A stretch of DNA of 64,000 nt from NCBI GenBank assembly GCA_965116335.1, contig OZ220677.1, forward strand, positions 2,046,001-2,110,000. The letters are read 5' to 3'. Below the pieces are notes generated by a model. That model was not told the origin of the DNA. It saw only the letters and a list, made by a program, of their open reading frames with translations, and did no database searches. The DNA comes from G963663315 sp965116335 (lineage in GTDB: Bacteria; Pseudomonadota; Gammaproteobacteria; Arenicellales; Poriferihabitantaceae). This document shows, piece by piece, positions 34,845 through 43,755 of this stretch; position 1 is the stretch's first letter, and each line of letters begins with the position of its first letter. The position numbers and the translations under genes were made by a program.

Positions 34845-35684
34845 TTATCCTCCTGCTCCTGTGGAATTGCCGGTTTCGATTGGAACATCTTCACAGTTAC
34901 CCCATTGCGACCATGACCCGGCGTAGGCATGGACGTTTTTGTAACCCAGGCTCTTGAGGGTAATGCAGGTATGGGCTGAGCGACGGTGAGTCTGGCAATA
35001 GGCAATGATTTCCCTTTCCGGTAAAACGCCGAGACGCTGGTACTTCATACGCAATGTGTGTTCATCCAGCAGTTGATAATGTCTGGACGGGTCGGTGGTA
35101 TCCATCCAGTCCAGATTGACTGCGCCGGGGATATGTCCGCCACGGGCCGCCACCCGCTTTTGACCATTGAACTCCAGCGCTGATCGGGAATCAAGTAAAA
35201 CCACGTTCGGATCATCCAGTTTCTCCAGAACCTGGTCTTTCGACCGGATGCCGTGACTGCCGATCCTGGCGTTGTAAGGGGTTGGTTGCGGTTGGTGAGG
35301 CTGGCGCTCCGTTGGCAGTCTGGCAGCCACCCAGGAGGTGTATCCGCCATTCAGTAACGAGAACCTGCGATGCCCGATGATATCCAGCGTCCAGAGCAGT
35401 CGGCAGGCCGATGCCCCCGCATTCTGGTCATAAGCAACGACATGCCGTTGTTGAGACAGTCCCAACCAGGAAAACAACGCGGAGAGCTTTTCCTTATCGG
35501 GTAACAGGCCGAGTGCCGGTGGACGCTTTTCGACCAGGTGAGCATAATCAAGTCGTACTGCATTCGGCAGATGCCCGGCATCATATTCCGGCTGGTCACG
35601 CAAATCCACCAGCAAGAGATCGGTTTCGGAAGCTGACCGGAACAGTTGGTCCGGGTTGATGATGACGGAGTGTGAACTGTTCAT
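34845..35684 (-). CDS. Sulfurtransferase, two rhodanese domains
   Basis: A 279-residue thiosulfate/3-mercaptopyruvate sulfurtransferase-like protein. The N-terminal rhodanese half (DLRDQPEYDAGHLPNAVRLDY) is inactive-type; the C-terminal half has the catalytic loop CQTHRRSAHTC with the active cysteine in IAYCQTHRRS. Start ATG 35682-35684 has GGAGG upstream; the longer form to 35735 is not needed. Its start overlaps the DUF934 stop (ATGA), its stop lies 4 bp before metZ. Moves sulfane sulfur, fitting the sulfur operon. Confidence 0.88.
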   Translation of the reverse strand: MNSSHSVIINPDQLFRSASETDLLLVDLRDQPEYDAGHLPNAVRLDYAHLVEKRPPALGLLPDKEKLSALFSWLGLSQQRHVVAYDQNAGASACRLLWTLDIIGHRRFSLLNGGYTSWVAARLPTERQPHQPQPTPYNARIGSHGIRSKDQVLEKLDDPNVVLLDSRSALEFNGQKRVAARGGHIPGAVNLDWMDTTDPSRHYQLLDEHTLRMKYQRLGVLPEREIIAYCQTHRRSAHTCITLKSLGYKNVHAYAGSWSQWGNCEDVPIETGNSTGAGG

Positions 35685-36016
35685 GGGGTAGCCTCCGGGC
35701 GACCTTGTCGGGGGAAAGGGTTGCTGGGTCCGCATGGCTGTGGCAAGGTGATCAAATGGGTCAGGTCAATTCTGTCTGTGTCGCTGCTTCCATCTGTACC
35801 ACCTGGCAACGGCAGATAATGACTGAAGCCGCACAGTGCGAGGCTGTCCAGCTGGTCAGGAAGAAAATCTCCGGCAGCAATCAGGTCACCGGGATAGCCG
35901 TCGATTCTGAGTTGTCTACCCAGACTGAAAATCCTGCCGTCATTAAAGTTGTCGGAGAAGAGGATGATACACCTTTGCTTACCCGGAATTTCGATCCAGT
36001 TTACTGTTTCAGCCAT
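35681..36016 (-). CDS. DUF934 family protein
   Basis: A 111-residue protein beginning MAETVNWIEIPGK; GGGAGG lies upstream of ATG 36016. The segment NDGRIFSLGRQLR..GYPGDLIAAGDFLPDQLDSLALCGFSHY is the DUF934 signature. These proteins are almost always encoded beside sulfite reductase and are thought to assist sulfate assimilation; the biochemical role is unknown. Shorter than the usual ~150-170 residues at its C-terminus. Start overlaps the end of the reductase gene by 8 bp. Confidence 0.8.
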   Translation of the reverse strand: MAETVNWIEIPGKQRCIILFSDNFNDGRIFSLGRQLRIDGYPGDLIAAGDFLPDQLDSLALCGFSHYLPLPGGTDGSSDTDRIDLTHLITLPQPCGPSNPFPRQGRPEATP

Positions 36017-37667
36017 AGACTGCCTCCCTGAACGGGGCCAGTCCCACTCTATCAAAAGTATTCAGGAAAGTTTCTCCGGGGCCGGTTCTCAGCTTCAGGT
36101 ATTGACGGATGATTAACTCGACCGCCTCTGCGATTCTGCCGCGGTCAACCGCGGGGCCGAGGCGCTGTCCGATCCTGAGGTTCTGGTCGGCGCGCCCTCC
36201 CAGAGTGATCTGGAACCACTGCTGGCCCTTCTTATCGACTCCCAGTATGCCGATATGCCCGATGTGGTGGTGACCACAGGCATTCATGCACCCGGAAATC
36301 TTGATCTGGATGTCACCCAGCGATTTCAATTCCTGCGGGTCGGTGAATCTGGCCCGGATTTCAAGCGCGATCGGAATGGACGCGGTGTTGGCCAGACCGC
36401 AGAAATCCAGGCCGGGGCAGCAGATAATGTCTTGTACGGTATCAATGTTGGTATCCGACTGGCCGGATTTCCTGAGATCATTCCACAGTGAATACAGGTT
36501 TCCGCTATGAACCAGGGGCAGCAACAGGTTCTGCCGGTGGGTTGTGCGTATGATTCCACTGCTATAGCGGTCAGCCAGATTGGCTATGATATCCATTTCA
36601 TCTGCTGTCAAATCGCCCGGAGCGACATCCTGCTTTTTTAGTGAAATGAAAACCGAGCGCAGCCCGGAATGTCTGGATGCAATGGTGTTTTGCTGTTTCC
36701 AGTTTTCAAATCCATCAATCCGGGTATGTCCTGAATCGCTGTCATGGATTTGCCGGGTTGCTGGTATCGCCCTGGTTTGCGGGCAGTCGAAGCGGGCCTT
36801 GATTTCGGCGATCCGGGAGTCTGTCAAGGTGAGTTCCCCGTCTTTTATCTCCTGAAATCGTTCATTGACCGCCGACCGGAACGCATCTACGCCCATGCTG
36901 TTGACCAGTATTTTAATTCTCGCCTTGTATTTGTTGTCGCGCCGCCCGTTCAGGTTATAGACGCGCAAAATAGCTTCCAGATAAGACAGCAGGTGGCGTT
37001 GGGGCAGGAAGTCGAGAATCCGTTTGCCTACCACTGGCGTGCGTCCCAGACCACCACCGGCGAAGACCTGGAACCCGGTTTCCTGCTGGTCATTGTGCAC
37101 CAGCCGCAAGCCAATATCGTGAGCCAGAATGGCGGCCCGGTCGGTCACTGACCCGGTCACGGCGATCTTGAATTTACGGGGAAGGTATAAAAACTCCGGG
37201 TGCAGGGTGGCCCATTGTCGAATGATCTCGCACCATGGCCGGGGGTCTTCCACTTCTGTCGCGTCAATCCCCGCCAGGTGGTCGGAGGTAATGTTTCTAA
37301 TGCAGTTGCCGCTGGTTTGAATCGCGTGCATCTGCACGGTCGCCAGGTCCTCAAGCAAATCAGGAACCTGATCCAGTTTCAGCCAGTTGAACTGTATGTT
37401 TTGCCGGGTGGTTATGTGCCCATAACTCCGGTCGTATTTTCTCGCAACCGTAGCCAGCATGCGAAGCTGTCTCGAATTTAATTCTCCGTAGGGAATCGCG
37501 ATTCGCAGCATCGGCGCGTATCGCTGAATATACAGCCCGTTCATCAGGCGCAGCGGGCGAAACTGGTCTTCTGACAAATCGCCTTTCAGGTAGCGGTCTG
37601 TCTGATCGCGGAATTGAATAACACGTTGATCAACCTGTTGTTGATCGGTTTGGGAATACTGGTACAT
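36009..37667 (-). CDS. cysI: Sulfite (nitrite) reductase hemoprotein, CysI-like
   Basis: A 552-residue siroheme/4Fe-4S reductase with two internally related halves (ferredoxin-like nir/sir domains). The cofactor cysteines are visible: CPGLDFCGLANT and SGCMNACGHHH. Earlier blocks include GHITTRQNIQFNW and QTSGNCIRNIT. The neighbours (DUF934, rhodanese, metZ) make assimilatory sulfite reduction to sulfide more likely than nitrite reduction. No CysH/CysD/CysN is in the window, so sulfite might come from sulfonate breakdown. First gene of its operon; promoter about 230 bp upstream at 37895-37923. Confidence 0.9.
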   Translation of the reverse strand: MYQYSQTDQQQVDQRVIQFRDQTDRYLKGDLSEDQFRPLRLMNGLYIQRYAPMLRIAIPYGELNSRQLRMLATVARKYDRSYGHITTRQNIQFNWLKLDQVPDLLEDLATVQMHAIQTSGNCIRNITSDHLAGIDATEVEDPRPWCEIIRQWATLHPEFLYLPRKFKIAVTGSVTDRAAILAHDIGLRLVHNDQQETGFQVFAGGGLGRTPVVGKRILDFLPQRHLLSYLEAILRVYNLNGRRDNKYKARIKILVNSMGVDAFRSAVNERFQEIKDGELTLTDSRIAEIKARFDCPQTRAIPATRQIHDSDSGHTRIDGFENWKQQNTIASRHSGLRSVFISLKKQDVAPGDLTADEMDIIANLADRYSSGIIRTTHRQNLLLPLVHSGNLYSLWNDLRKSGQSDTNIDTVQDIICCPGLDFCGLANTASIPIALEIRARFTDPQELKSLGDIQIKISGCMNACGHHHIGHIGILGVDKKGQQWFQITLGGRADQNLRIGQRLGPAVDRGRIAEAVELIIRQYLKLRTGPGETFLNTFDRVGLAPFREAVYG

Positions 37668-37733
37668 CTGAAAATGCTCCGGAAATTGAACAAAAACCCA
37701 TGGGGCAGGACTGAGGTCTTACAGTCGGGTTTC

Positions 37734-37817
37734 GGGGAGCGTCAGATGAAAAGTCAGGTAAAAGTCAACTATCGGGAAGGAATGGAATTCACACTCGCGC
37801 ACAGGCCGACGCTCCCC
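37734..37817 (-). promoter_or_regulatory. Structured 5' leader of the sulfite reductase operon
   Basis: The ~220-nt leader between the promoter and cysI contains a perfect 10-bp inverted repeat (37734-37743 with 37808-37817) enclosing 64 nt, followed by a second small hairpin (GACTG/CAGTC near 37712-37728). It could be a regulatory RNA element. It does not match a riboswitch class I can recognise by eye. The rest of the 390-bp gap to the aldolase gene holds A-tracts (37930-37955) and nothing else evident. Confidence 0.4.
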
Positions 37818-37894
37818 GTTGTACAGCAACAACAGGCCAGCGTCAGTGGCATTGTATGAATGACCGGATTGGTTGTGATGGAATTCATGGGGCG

Positions 37895-37923
37895 AGTATA
37901 GACATCATCCGTGTCTACGGCAA
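37895..37923 (-). promoter_or_regulatory. Sigma-70-type promoter of the sulfite reductase operon
   Basis: Read on the minus strand: TTGCCG (37918-37923), 17-bp spacer, TATACT (37895-37900). Good match and correct spacing; transcription would start near 37887, leaving a leader of roughly 220 nt before cysI. Confidence 0.55.
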
Positions 37924-38056
37924 GAAATAATTTCAAAAAAAATTTCAAAAAAAATCCCGGAATATATGTTTTCTGTAATTTCTGGTGTAATCTGTGACTT
38001 GGGGACCAGTAAAATTCTGGTTCGGGGTTTTTGTCTTGCAGTAGCGGGGGAAGAGA

Positions 38057-38830
38057 ATGATGAAAGCGACCGTATCGAAAATAAACCTTGAGAATACCAG
38101 TGAACAGGAATGGCAGATGCGGCAGGAGTTAGCCTGTTGTTATCGGGCTTTTGTCCATTATGGCTGGACCGACCTGATCTATACGCATTTGAGTTGTCGA
38201 GTACCTGGGGCGAGTGACCAATATCTGATCAATCCTTATGGGCTGCTGTTTCAGGAAGTGACGGCAAGCAATCTGATCAAGGTAGACTTTGACGGTCATG
38301 TTGTTGCCGGAGATTATCCGTACAATAACGCCGGCCATGCCATTCATACCGCGATATTGAAGGCGCGTCCGGATGTCAATGTTGTGCTCCATAGCCATAC
38401 TCGTGCCGGGATGGCTGTTTCCTGTATGAAAGAGGGGTTGTTGCCACTCACTCAACAGGCCAACGAGATCAACGGCTATGTCTGCTACCATGAATATGGC
38501 GTGGCCACGGATAACGAGGAGGAATGCAGGTTGCTGGGGGAAAGCATGGCAGACAACTGGCTGATGATCATGCATAACCACGGCTTGCTGAGTGCCGGGC
38601 GAACGGTGGGAGAGGCTTTTTATTTTCTGTACCAGCTTGAAAACGCCTGCAAGGTTCAGGTTGACGTGATGGCGTCCGGCGCCAACCGGATGGTCCCTGA
38701 TGATGACGTGATCCAGTCCATGAATGATTACGGCATGCCACCTGATGATGCTCCGTTCTCCGATACGCGCCTGGCGTGGGAGGCGGTGACCCGATTGATG
38801 GAGCAGAAGGATGCTTCTTATCGTTCGTGA
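38057..38830 (+). CDS. Class II aldolase/adducin family protein
   Basis: A 257-residue zinc-dependent aldolase-like protein. Visible: the Asn/Gly-rich T-HLSCR and LINPYGLLFQEVTASNLIKVD blocks, the metal site HSHTRAGMAVS and a later HNHGLLSAGRT histidine pair, with a catalytic Glu-like residue before. Many members of this class in Proteobacteria are annotated only generally; the substrate is unknown. GGGGGAAGAG precedes the start; ATG 38057 and 38060 are both possible. Followed by the ABC-transporter genes in the same direction. Confidence 0.85.
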   Translation: MMKATVSKINLENTSEQEWQMRQELACCYRAFVHYGWTDLIYTHLSCRVPGASDQYLINPYGLLFQEVTASNLIKVDFDGHVVAGDYPYNNAGHAIHTAILKARPDVNVVLHSHTRAGMAVSCMKEGLLPLTQQANEINGYVCYHEYGVATDNEEECRLLGESMADNWLMIMHNHGLLSAGRTVGEAFYFLYQLENACKVQVDVMASGANRMVPDDDVIQSMNDYGMPPDDAPFSDTRLAWEAVTRLMEQKDASYRS

Positions 38831-38943
38831 CTGATTTGACTTTAGTCGGGTATTGGAGTGAAATTTGATGGAAGCATGCTCTGGTCATGCGATATCTGGA
38901 CCGCCGGACTATTTAATCAAACCAGAACTGGAGGAAACTCAAG

Positions 38944-39897
38944 ATGTACAAACTGAATACAAAACTATTGCTCGCGGGATCATTGATTGCGGGATTGATG
39001 ATAATTTCGAGCCAGGCTCGCTCCGTGGAATCAAACGACCCGATCAAGCTCACTCTGCATGACTGGACCGGACAACTGGTCACGACCAACATTATGGCCG
39101 AGGTATTGAAGGATGGAGGATACAATATCGAACTGGTTCAGGCGGATTACATTGCCCAGTTTGCCGGACTGAAAACCGGAGACCTTCATGTGGCCATGGA
39201 GATGTGGGAAACCACGGGTCGGGATGCGATGGATGAGGCGACCGCGACCGGCAAGGTGGAGAATATCGGTTCAACCGGAATGGAGGGAATTGAAGAATGG
39301 TGGTATCCGATGTATATGAAGGAACGCTGTCCCGGCCTGCCGGACTGGAAAGCGTTGAATGATTGTGCACAGGAGTTTTCGACGCCGGAAACCGCGCCGA
39401 TGGGGCGTTATGTCGGTGGCCCGGTAACCTGGGGCGGGTTTGATGATGAACGTGCTGAAGCTCTGGGACTGGAGTATGAGGTGATTCACGCCGGTACGGA
39501 TGCCGCATTGTTTGCGGAACTGGAATCGGCCTATCAGAGAGAGGCTCCGGTTTTGCTGTGGGTTTACGCTCCCCACTGGGCCCCTTCCAAGTATCAGGGG
39601 GAGTGGGTTGAGTTTCCGCCGTATTCAGCCGAGTGTTACAACGACCCATCGGTGGGAGTGAACCCGGATATGGCTTATGATTGCGGCAAGCCACGTGGTC
39701 CCATCTGGAAAGTGGCCTGGGCCGGAGTCAAGGATAAATGGCCGGGAGCGTATAACATGATCCGCAACTTCGAGATCAGCAATGATGAAATGGGAACAAT
39801 GATTGCCGCCATAGACCTGGATGGACAGGAGTTGGAAGCGGTGGTCGCCGACTGGCTGGCGAATAACCAGGCTCGCTGGAAAGCATGGCAAAAATAG
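38944..39897 (+). CDS. ABC transporter substrate-binding protein, glycine betaine/choline type
   Basis: A 317-residue periplasmic OpuAC/ProX-type protein. The signal peptide is MYKLNTKLLLAGSLIAGLMIISSQA. The domain begins IKLTLHDWTGQLVTTNIMAEVLKDGGYNIELVQ; aromatic-rich stretches (MEMWETTG, EEWWYPMY, LLWVYAPHW) are of the kind that form the aromatic cage for quaternary amines. Two cysteines pairs suggest a disulfide. GGAGG is upstream of the ATG. Its permease follows within 90 bp. Ligand (betaine, choline, proline-betaine or similar) not certain. Confidence 0.88.
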   Translation: MYKLNTKLLLAGSLIAGLMIISSQARSVESNDPIKLTLHDWTGQLVTTNIMAEVLKDGGYNIELVQADYIAQFAGLKTGDLHVAMEMWETTGRDAMDEATATGKVENIGSTGMEGIEEWWYPMYMKERCPGLPDWKALNDCAQEFSTPETAPMGRYVGGPVTWGGFDDERAEALGLEYEVIHAGTDAALFAELESAYQREAPVLLWVYAPHWAPSKYQGEWVEFPPYSAECYNDPSVGVNPDMAYDCGKPRGPIWKVAWAGVKDKWPGAYNMIRNFEISNDEMGTMIAAIDLDGQELEAVVADWLANNQARWKAWQK

Positions 39898-39982
39898 GCT
39901 GATATGGTAATTGCACCCGTTGCAGGCGGCTCGTTCTGCCGGTGGCGGGTGTCATTTCAAAGCCTGGGTAAACGGCATCTGT

Positions 39983-41962
39983 ATGTCTGATCGTGGTCGC
40001 CGCTGGCTGGTTGGTTGCGGTTGGTTCGGTGTCGCCGGGATCGCTGCGCTTCTGATTTATTCGGGCAAGGCGAATATCCGGTGGGTGTTCAAGGTTCCTT
40101 CGGATTGGCGGCTGCCGCTGCGTAACCAGATCTCCGATTTCATGGATTGGCTGGTCAATGCGGCGGACCTTGGAGTATTCACATTTTACGAGTTGACCCG
40201 AAGCATCGCATGGCTGCTGGAACAGCCATTGAATTTCGCTTCGGGTGTACTGGCTACCGGGTTGTTATCCGGGGAAGGGTCTGCCGCCGTTCAACTAACG
40301 CCGCCCCTTTCGTGGGTTGCGGTGACGTTGCTGGCGATGGCGCTCGGGCACTATGCCAGGGGCTGGAGACTCTCCCTGTTTGTCGGCGCCTGCTTCTGCT
40401 ATCTGGTGATTTTCGGGCAATGGGAAAGCGCCATGCTGACCTTGTCTTCGGTGCTGATCGCCGTGCCAATCGGGGTTGCCGGGGGGATGCTGCTTGGCAT
40501 TCTGGCGTATCGCAACCGCTGGATGGAGAAGATTATCTCGCCCGTGCTCGACCTGATGCAGACGGTACCTGTTTTTGCTTATCTGGTGCCGGTATTGTTT
40601 CTGTTCGGATTCGGGCCGGTAGCTGCCATGATTGCGACCATTATCTATGCCATGCCACCGATGGTTCGAGTGACTACCCTTGCATTGCAACAGGTGCCGG
40701 ACGACCTGATCGAAGCGGGCCAGATGGCTGGCTGTAATACATTGCAAATGATGGCAAGGGTGTTGTTGCCCTCTTCAACGCCGATGCTGATGGTCGGGGT
40801 CAACCAAGTCATCATGCTGTCCCTGAATATGGTCATCATCGCCTCGATGATCGGGGCTGGAGGGCTGGGCTATGATGTATTGTCCGCATTGAGGAGGCTG
40901 GATATCGGAGCGGGTTTTGAGTCCGGGTTGGCGATTGTGGTACTGGCTATCGCCCTGGACCGGCTGAGCCAGGCTTTTGCCACCCGCTCCGCCGGGCAGT
41001 TCAAAAGCGGCAAGGGATTGCTCGGCCGGCATCCCCATCTCGTGTTCACTCTGGGCATGCTGGTCGTGATTTCCCTGATCTCGCTGGTCGTGCACCAGAT
41101 ACAGGCCTGGCCGCAATCGCTGACCATCACCACAGGGGATTTCTGGAGCGATCTGGTCAAGTACATCAACATCCACTATTTCGACCAGATCGAAGCGGTC
41201 AAGATCTTCATATTGATGAATGTATTGTTGCCGGTCAAGCGATTTCTGTTGATATTGCCCTGGCCGGTGGTGGTTCTGGCTGTGGGGTTGCTCGGATATC
41301 AACTCGGCGGTGTTCGGCTGGCCCTGATTGTGTTTTCTCTCGCGCTGTTCTGCGCCTTGACCGGGTTGTGGGCCAAAACCATGGTGACGGTCTATCTGTG
41401 TGGGATTTCAGTTGTGTTTGCCGCATTGCTGGGTATTCCGATTGGCATTCTCGGCGCACAATGGCCGTTCCTTGGCCGGATCATCGAGACCATCGTTGAT
41501 ACCCTTCAGACATTGCCGTCATTTGTTTATCTGATGCCGGTAGTCATGCTGTTCAGAGTCGGGGATTTCGCTGCGATGATTGCGGTAATTTTTTATTCAG
41601 TCGCGCCTGCAATCCGTTACACTTTGCATGGTATTCGCCAGGTCAACCCGGAACTGGTCGAGGCGGGCCTTGTCAGCGGCTGTACCCGTTGGCAGATTCT
41701 GACCAGAATCAAGCTCCGTCTGGCTTTCCCGGAAATCATGCTCGGCATCAACCAGACCGTGATGCTGGCACTTTCGATGCTGGTGATTACCGCTTTGGTC
41801 GGCACACGTGAGTTGGGACAGGAGGTCTATATCGCGCTGACCAAGGCTGATACCGGGAGAGGCATTGTGGCGGGCCTGTGTGTCGCCTTCATTGCCATCA
41901 TTACGGATCGATTGATTCATGCCGGGGTCGCGCGCTCCCGGCAACGCCTGGGTCTGGAATAG
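39983..41962 (+). CDS. Fused twin permease of betaine-type ABC transporter
   Basis: About 659 residues from ATG 39983; a TTG at 39911 opens the frame earlier but is less likely. Contains two complete BPD_transp_1 (ProW-like) permease units: the first with MQTVPVFAYLVPVLFLFGFGPVAAMIATIIYAMPPMVRVTT and EAGQMAGC, the second with LQTLPSFVYLMPVVMLFRVGDFAAMIAVIFYSVAPAIRYT and EAGLVSGCTRWQ. About a dozen transmembrane segments. Single-chain double permeases are known for some betaine/choline carriers. No ATP-binding (ProV-like) gene follows: the next gene is a kinase-like protein, so the ATPase must be elsewhere. Confidence 0.88.
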   Translation: MSDRGRRWLVGCGWFGVAGIAALLIYSGKANIRWVFKVPSDWRLPLRNQISDFMDWLVNAADLGVFTFYELTRSIAWLLEQPLNFASGVLATGLLSGEGSAAVQLTPPLSWVAVTLLAMALGHYARGWRLSLFVGACFCYLVIFGQWESAMLTLSSVLIAVPIGVAGGMLLGILAYRNRWMEKIISPVLDLMQTVPVFAYLVPVLFLFGFGPVAAMIATIIYAMPPMVRVTTLALQQVPDDLIEAGQMAGCNTLQMMARVLLPSSTPMLMVGVNQVIMLSLNMVIIASMIGAGGLGYDVLSALRRLDIGAGFESGLAIVVLAIALDRLSQAFATRSAGQFKSGKGLLGRHPHLVFTLGMLVVISLISLVVHQIQAWPQSLTITTGDFWSDLVKYINIHYFDQIEAVKIFILMNVLLPVKRFLLILPWPVVVLAVGLLGYQLGGVRLALIVFSLALFCALTGLWAKTMVTVYLCGISVVFAALLGIPIGILGAQWPFLGRIIETIVDTLQTLPSFVYLMPVVMLFRVGDFAAMIAVIFYSVAPAIRYTLHGIRQVNPELVEAGLVSGCTRWQILTRIKLRLAFPEIMLGINQTVMLALSMLVITALVGTRELGQEVYIALTKADTGRGIVAGLCVAFIAIITDRLIHAGVARSRQRLGLE

Positions 41963-41991
41963 GCCCGCGCACTTGAACCTGGAATTAACTT

Positions 41992-42885
41992 ATGAATACA
42001 GAGCATATCAATCAGATCAACTCGTTACCATGCTGGCGCGGCCAGATCACTGTCGAACCACTCAGTGGCGGCATGACAAACCATAACTTCAGGGTTGAGG
42101 ACTGCGGCAATCAGTACGTGGTGCGCCTGGGAGCCGATGTCGCGGAACACCTCTTGTGGCGTGAGAATGAAGGCAGGGTTTCCATCACCGCGGCGAAATG
42201 CGGATTTTCACCGGCTGTTTTTTACCGGGAGCCGGGCGTGCTGGTGATTGATTTCATTGAGGGCCGGGTATTCTCCGGGGAGGATGTCAAAAACCCCGAA
42301 AACCTGCGGCGACTGGTTGATCTTCTGCAACGCTTCCATCGGCGAATGCCTCTCGAGTTCGAGAGTTACACGATCCTGTTCTGGGTATTCCAGGTATTGA
42401 GGCATTACCACAATGTGCTGGCAAGCAGGGATTCCGCGTATATGGATCAGATTCCTGAACTGATGGAAATTGCAAGACATCTGGAACGGACTGTGGGGCC
42501 GGTTGAAATCGTGTTCGGGCATAATGATCTGCTGCCCGCGAATTTTATTGATGATGGGGAGAAAATCTGGTTGATTGATTTTGACTATGCCGGATTCAAC
42601 AGTCCCTTGTTCGATCTTTCCAATCTGGCGTCGAACAGTGAACTGGAAGAGGAACAGGAGCGACATCTGCTGGCACTTTATTTTGATGGTCCGGTCACTG
42701 CTGATTTGTGGCGCCGTTATCATGCGATGAAATGCGCTTCCCTGTTGCGGGAAACCATGTGGTCGATGGTTTCGGAGGTCTGTTCGACGATTGACTTTGA
42801 TTTTGCTGGCTATACACGTGAGAATCAGGCCCGGTTCGAGCTTGCTTACCAGTACTATACCCAGGTTTTCGGGTCGTCCTCTTGA
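41992..42885 (+). CDS. Choline/ethanolamine kinase-like phosphotransferase
   Basis: A 297-residue aminoglycoside-phosphotransferase-fold protein. LSGGMTNHNFRV is the nucleotide loop, FGHNDLLPANFIDD carries the catalytic Asp and Asn, and IWLIDFDYAG the metal-binding Asp, arranged as in bacterial choline/ethanolamine kinases (LicA-like) and thiamine kinase. Thirty bp after the permease, it probably phosphorylates the transported choline-type compound; substrate by context only. Confidence 0.8.
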   Translation: MNTEHINQINSLPCWRGQITVEPLSGGMTNHNFRVEDCGNQYVVRLGADVAEHLLWRENEGRVSITAAKCGFSPAVFYREPGVLVIDFIEGRVFSGEDVKNPENLRRLVDLLQRFHRRMPLEFESYTILFWVFQVLRHYHNVLASRDSAYMDQIPELMEIARHLERTVGPVEIVFGHNDLLPANFIDDGEKIWLIDFDYAGFNSPLFDLSNLASNSELEEEQERHLLALYFDGPVTADLWRRYHAMKCASLLRETMWSMVSEVCSTIDFDFAGYTRENQARFELAYQYYTQVFGSSS

Positions 42886-42937
42886 TTCAGGATTTATCGG
42901 CTGATACGGACATTGGCGTGGTTGCGCTTACCCTGTG

Positions 42938-43753
42938 ATGCCTCGTTCCAGCCATATCTACGATATTGCCCCGGCGGATTTCAACACGATGGTAGTTGAA
43001 AACTCCTTCAAGGGCCTGGTCCTGGTCTACTTCTGGTCACAGAATGCTGGTCCCTGCATGAGACTCCTCCCGGTCCTTGTCAAACTGGCCGATGAGTTTT
43101 CAGGCCGGTTTCTGCTCAACCTGCTGGATACGGACCGACACAAGAGGTATGCCCGGGAACTGGGGGTGATCAGCATTCCGACTGTTCAGTTCTATCTGCG
43201 CGGGAAGGTTGTCGAGACCATGCATGGCGCGTTTTCCGAAGGATATGTTCGCGGCGTTATCGAAAAGACAGTAGAACAGAGCGCTGTAACCCGGCTCCGC
43301 CCTGATCAGTCCGTGCCGGATCGACGATTCTCCAATATACTGGATCGCGCAAAAAAACTTCTCCTGCGTGGAGACGCGATCAACGCCGCTGCCCTGCTGG
43401 ATACCATCCCCCGCGAGGCACTGGAGATACCGGAAATCGGTCTGGTCAAGGCCCATGCCGATTTGATCCGCACGGCGCAACTGGCGCCGGAGCGGCAAGT
43501 CATCGTCCGGCGGCTTGAGGAGAACCATGAGGACTTTTCATCGCTTGAGCAACTGGCCGCCCTGAATCTGGTGGCGGACGATTATCAAGCAGCGCTGGAG
43601 CTTTTACTGTCTGTTAAAAACCAGAGTCCTGACCCCGATATTGCAGATCGGGCGCTCCGGTCAATGCTGGCTGTTTTTGCCCTGCTCGGAGAATCCCATC
43701 CTCTGGTTGAACGGTTTTCTGAAGTATTGAATCAAGCCGACTCTACCGATTAG
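42938..43753 (+). CDS. Thioredoxin-domain/TPR protein, CnoX (YbbN)-like
   Basis: About 271 residues: an N-terminal thioredoxin fold (residues ~5-110) whose CxxC site is reduced to AGPC (first Cys is Ala in WSQNAGPCMRL), followed by a C-terminal helical TPR-like region (KLLLRGDAINAAALLDTIPREALEIPE...). This is the CnoX layout, a redox-inducible chaperedoxin/co-chaperone that hands proteins to GroEL and DnaK. Start ATG 42938 (a GTG sits one codon before). Likely not redox-active at the classical site. Confidence 0.85.
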   Translation: MPRSSHIYDIAPADFNTMVVENSFKGLVLVYFWSQNAGPCMRLLPVLVKLADEFSGRFLLNLLDTDRHKRYARELGVISIPTVQFYLRGKVVETMHGAFSEGYVRGVIEKTVEQSAVTRLRPDQSVPDRRFSNILDRAKKLLLRGDAINAAALLDTIPREALEIPEIGLVKAHADLIRTAQLAPERQVIVRRLEENHEDFSSLEQLAALNLVADDYQAALELLLSVKNQSPDPDIADRALRSMLAVFALLGESHPLVERFSEVLNQADSTD

Positions 43754-43755
43754 CC

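Noticed and set aside
37614..37859. Plus-strand 81-codon frame over the sulfite reductase leader
   Set aside because: Overlaps the cysI start and the structured leader, has no ribosome-binding site; chance frame.
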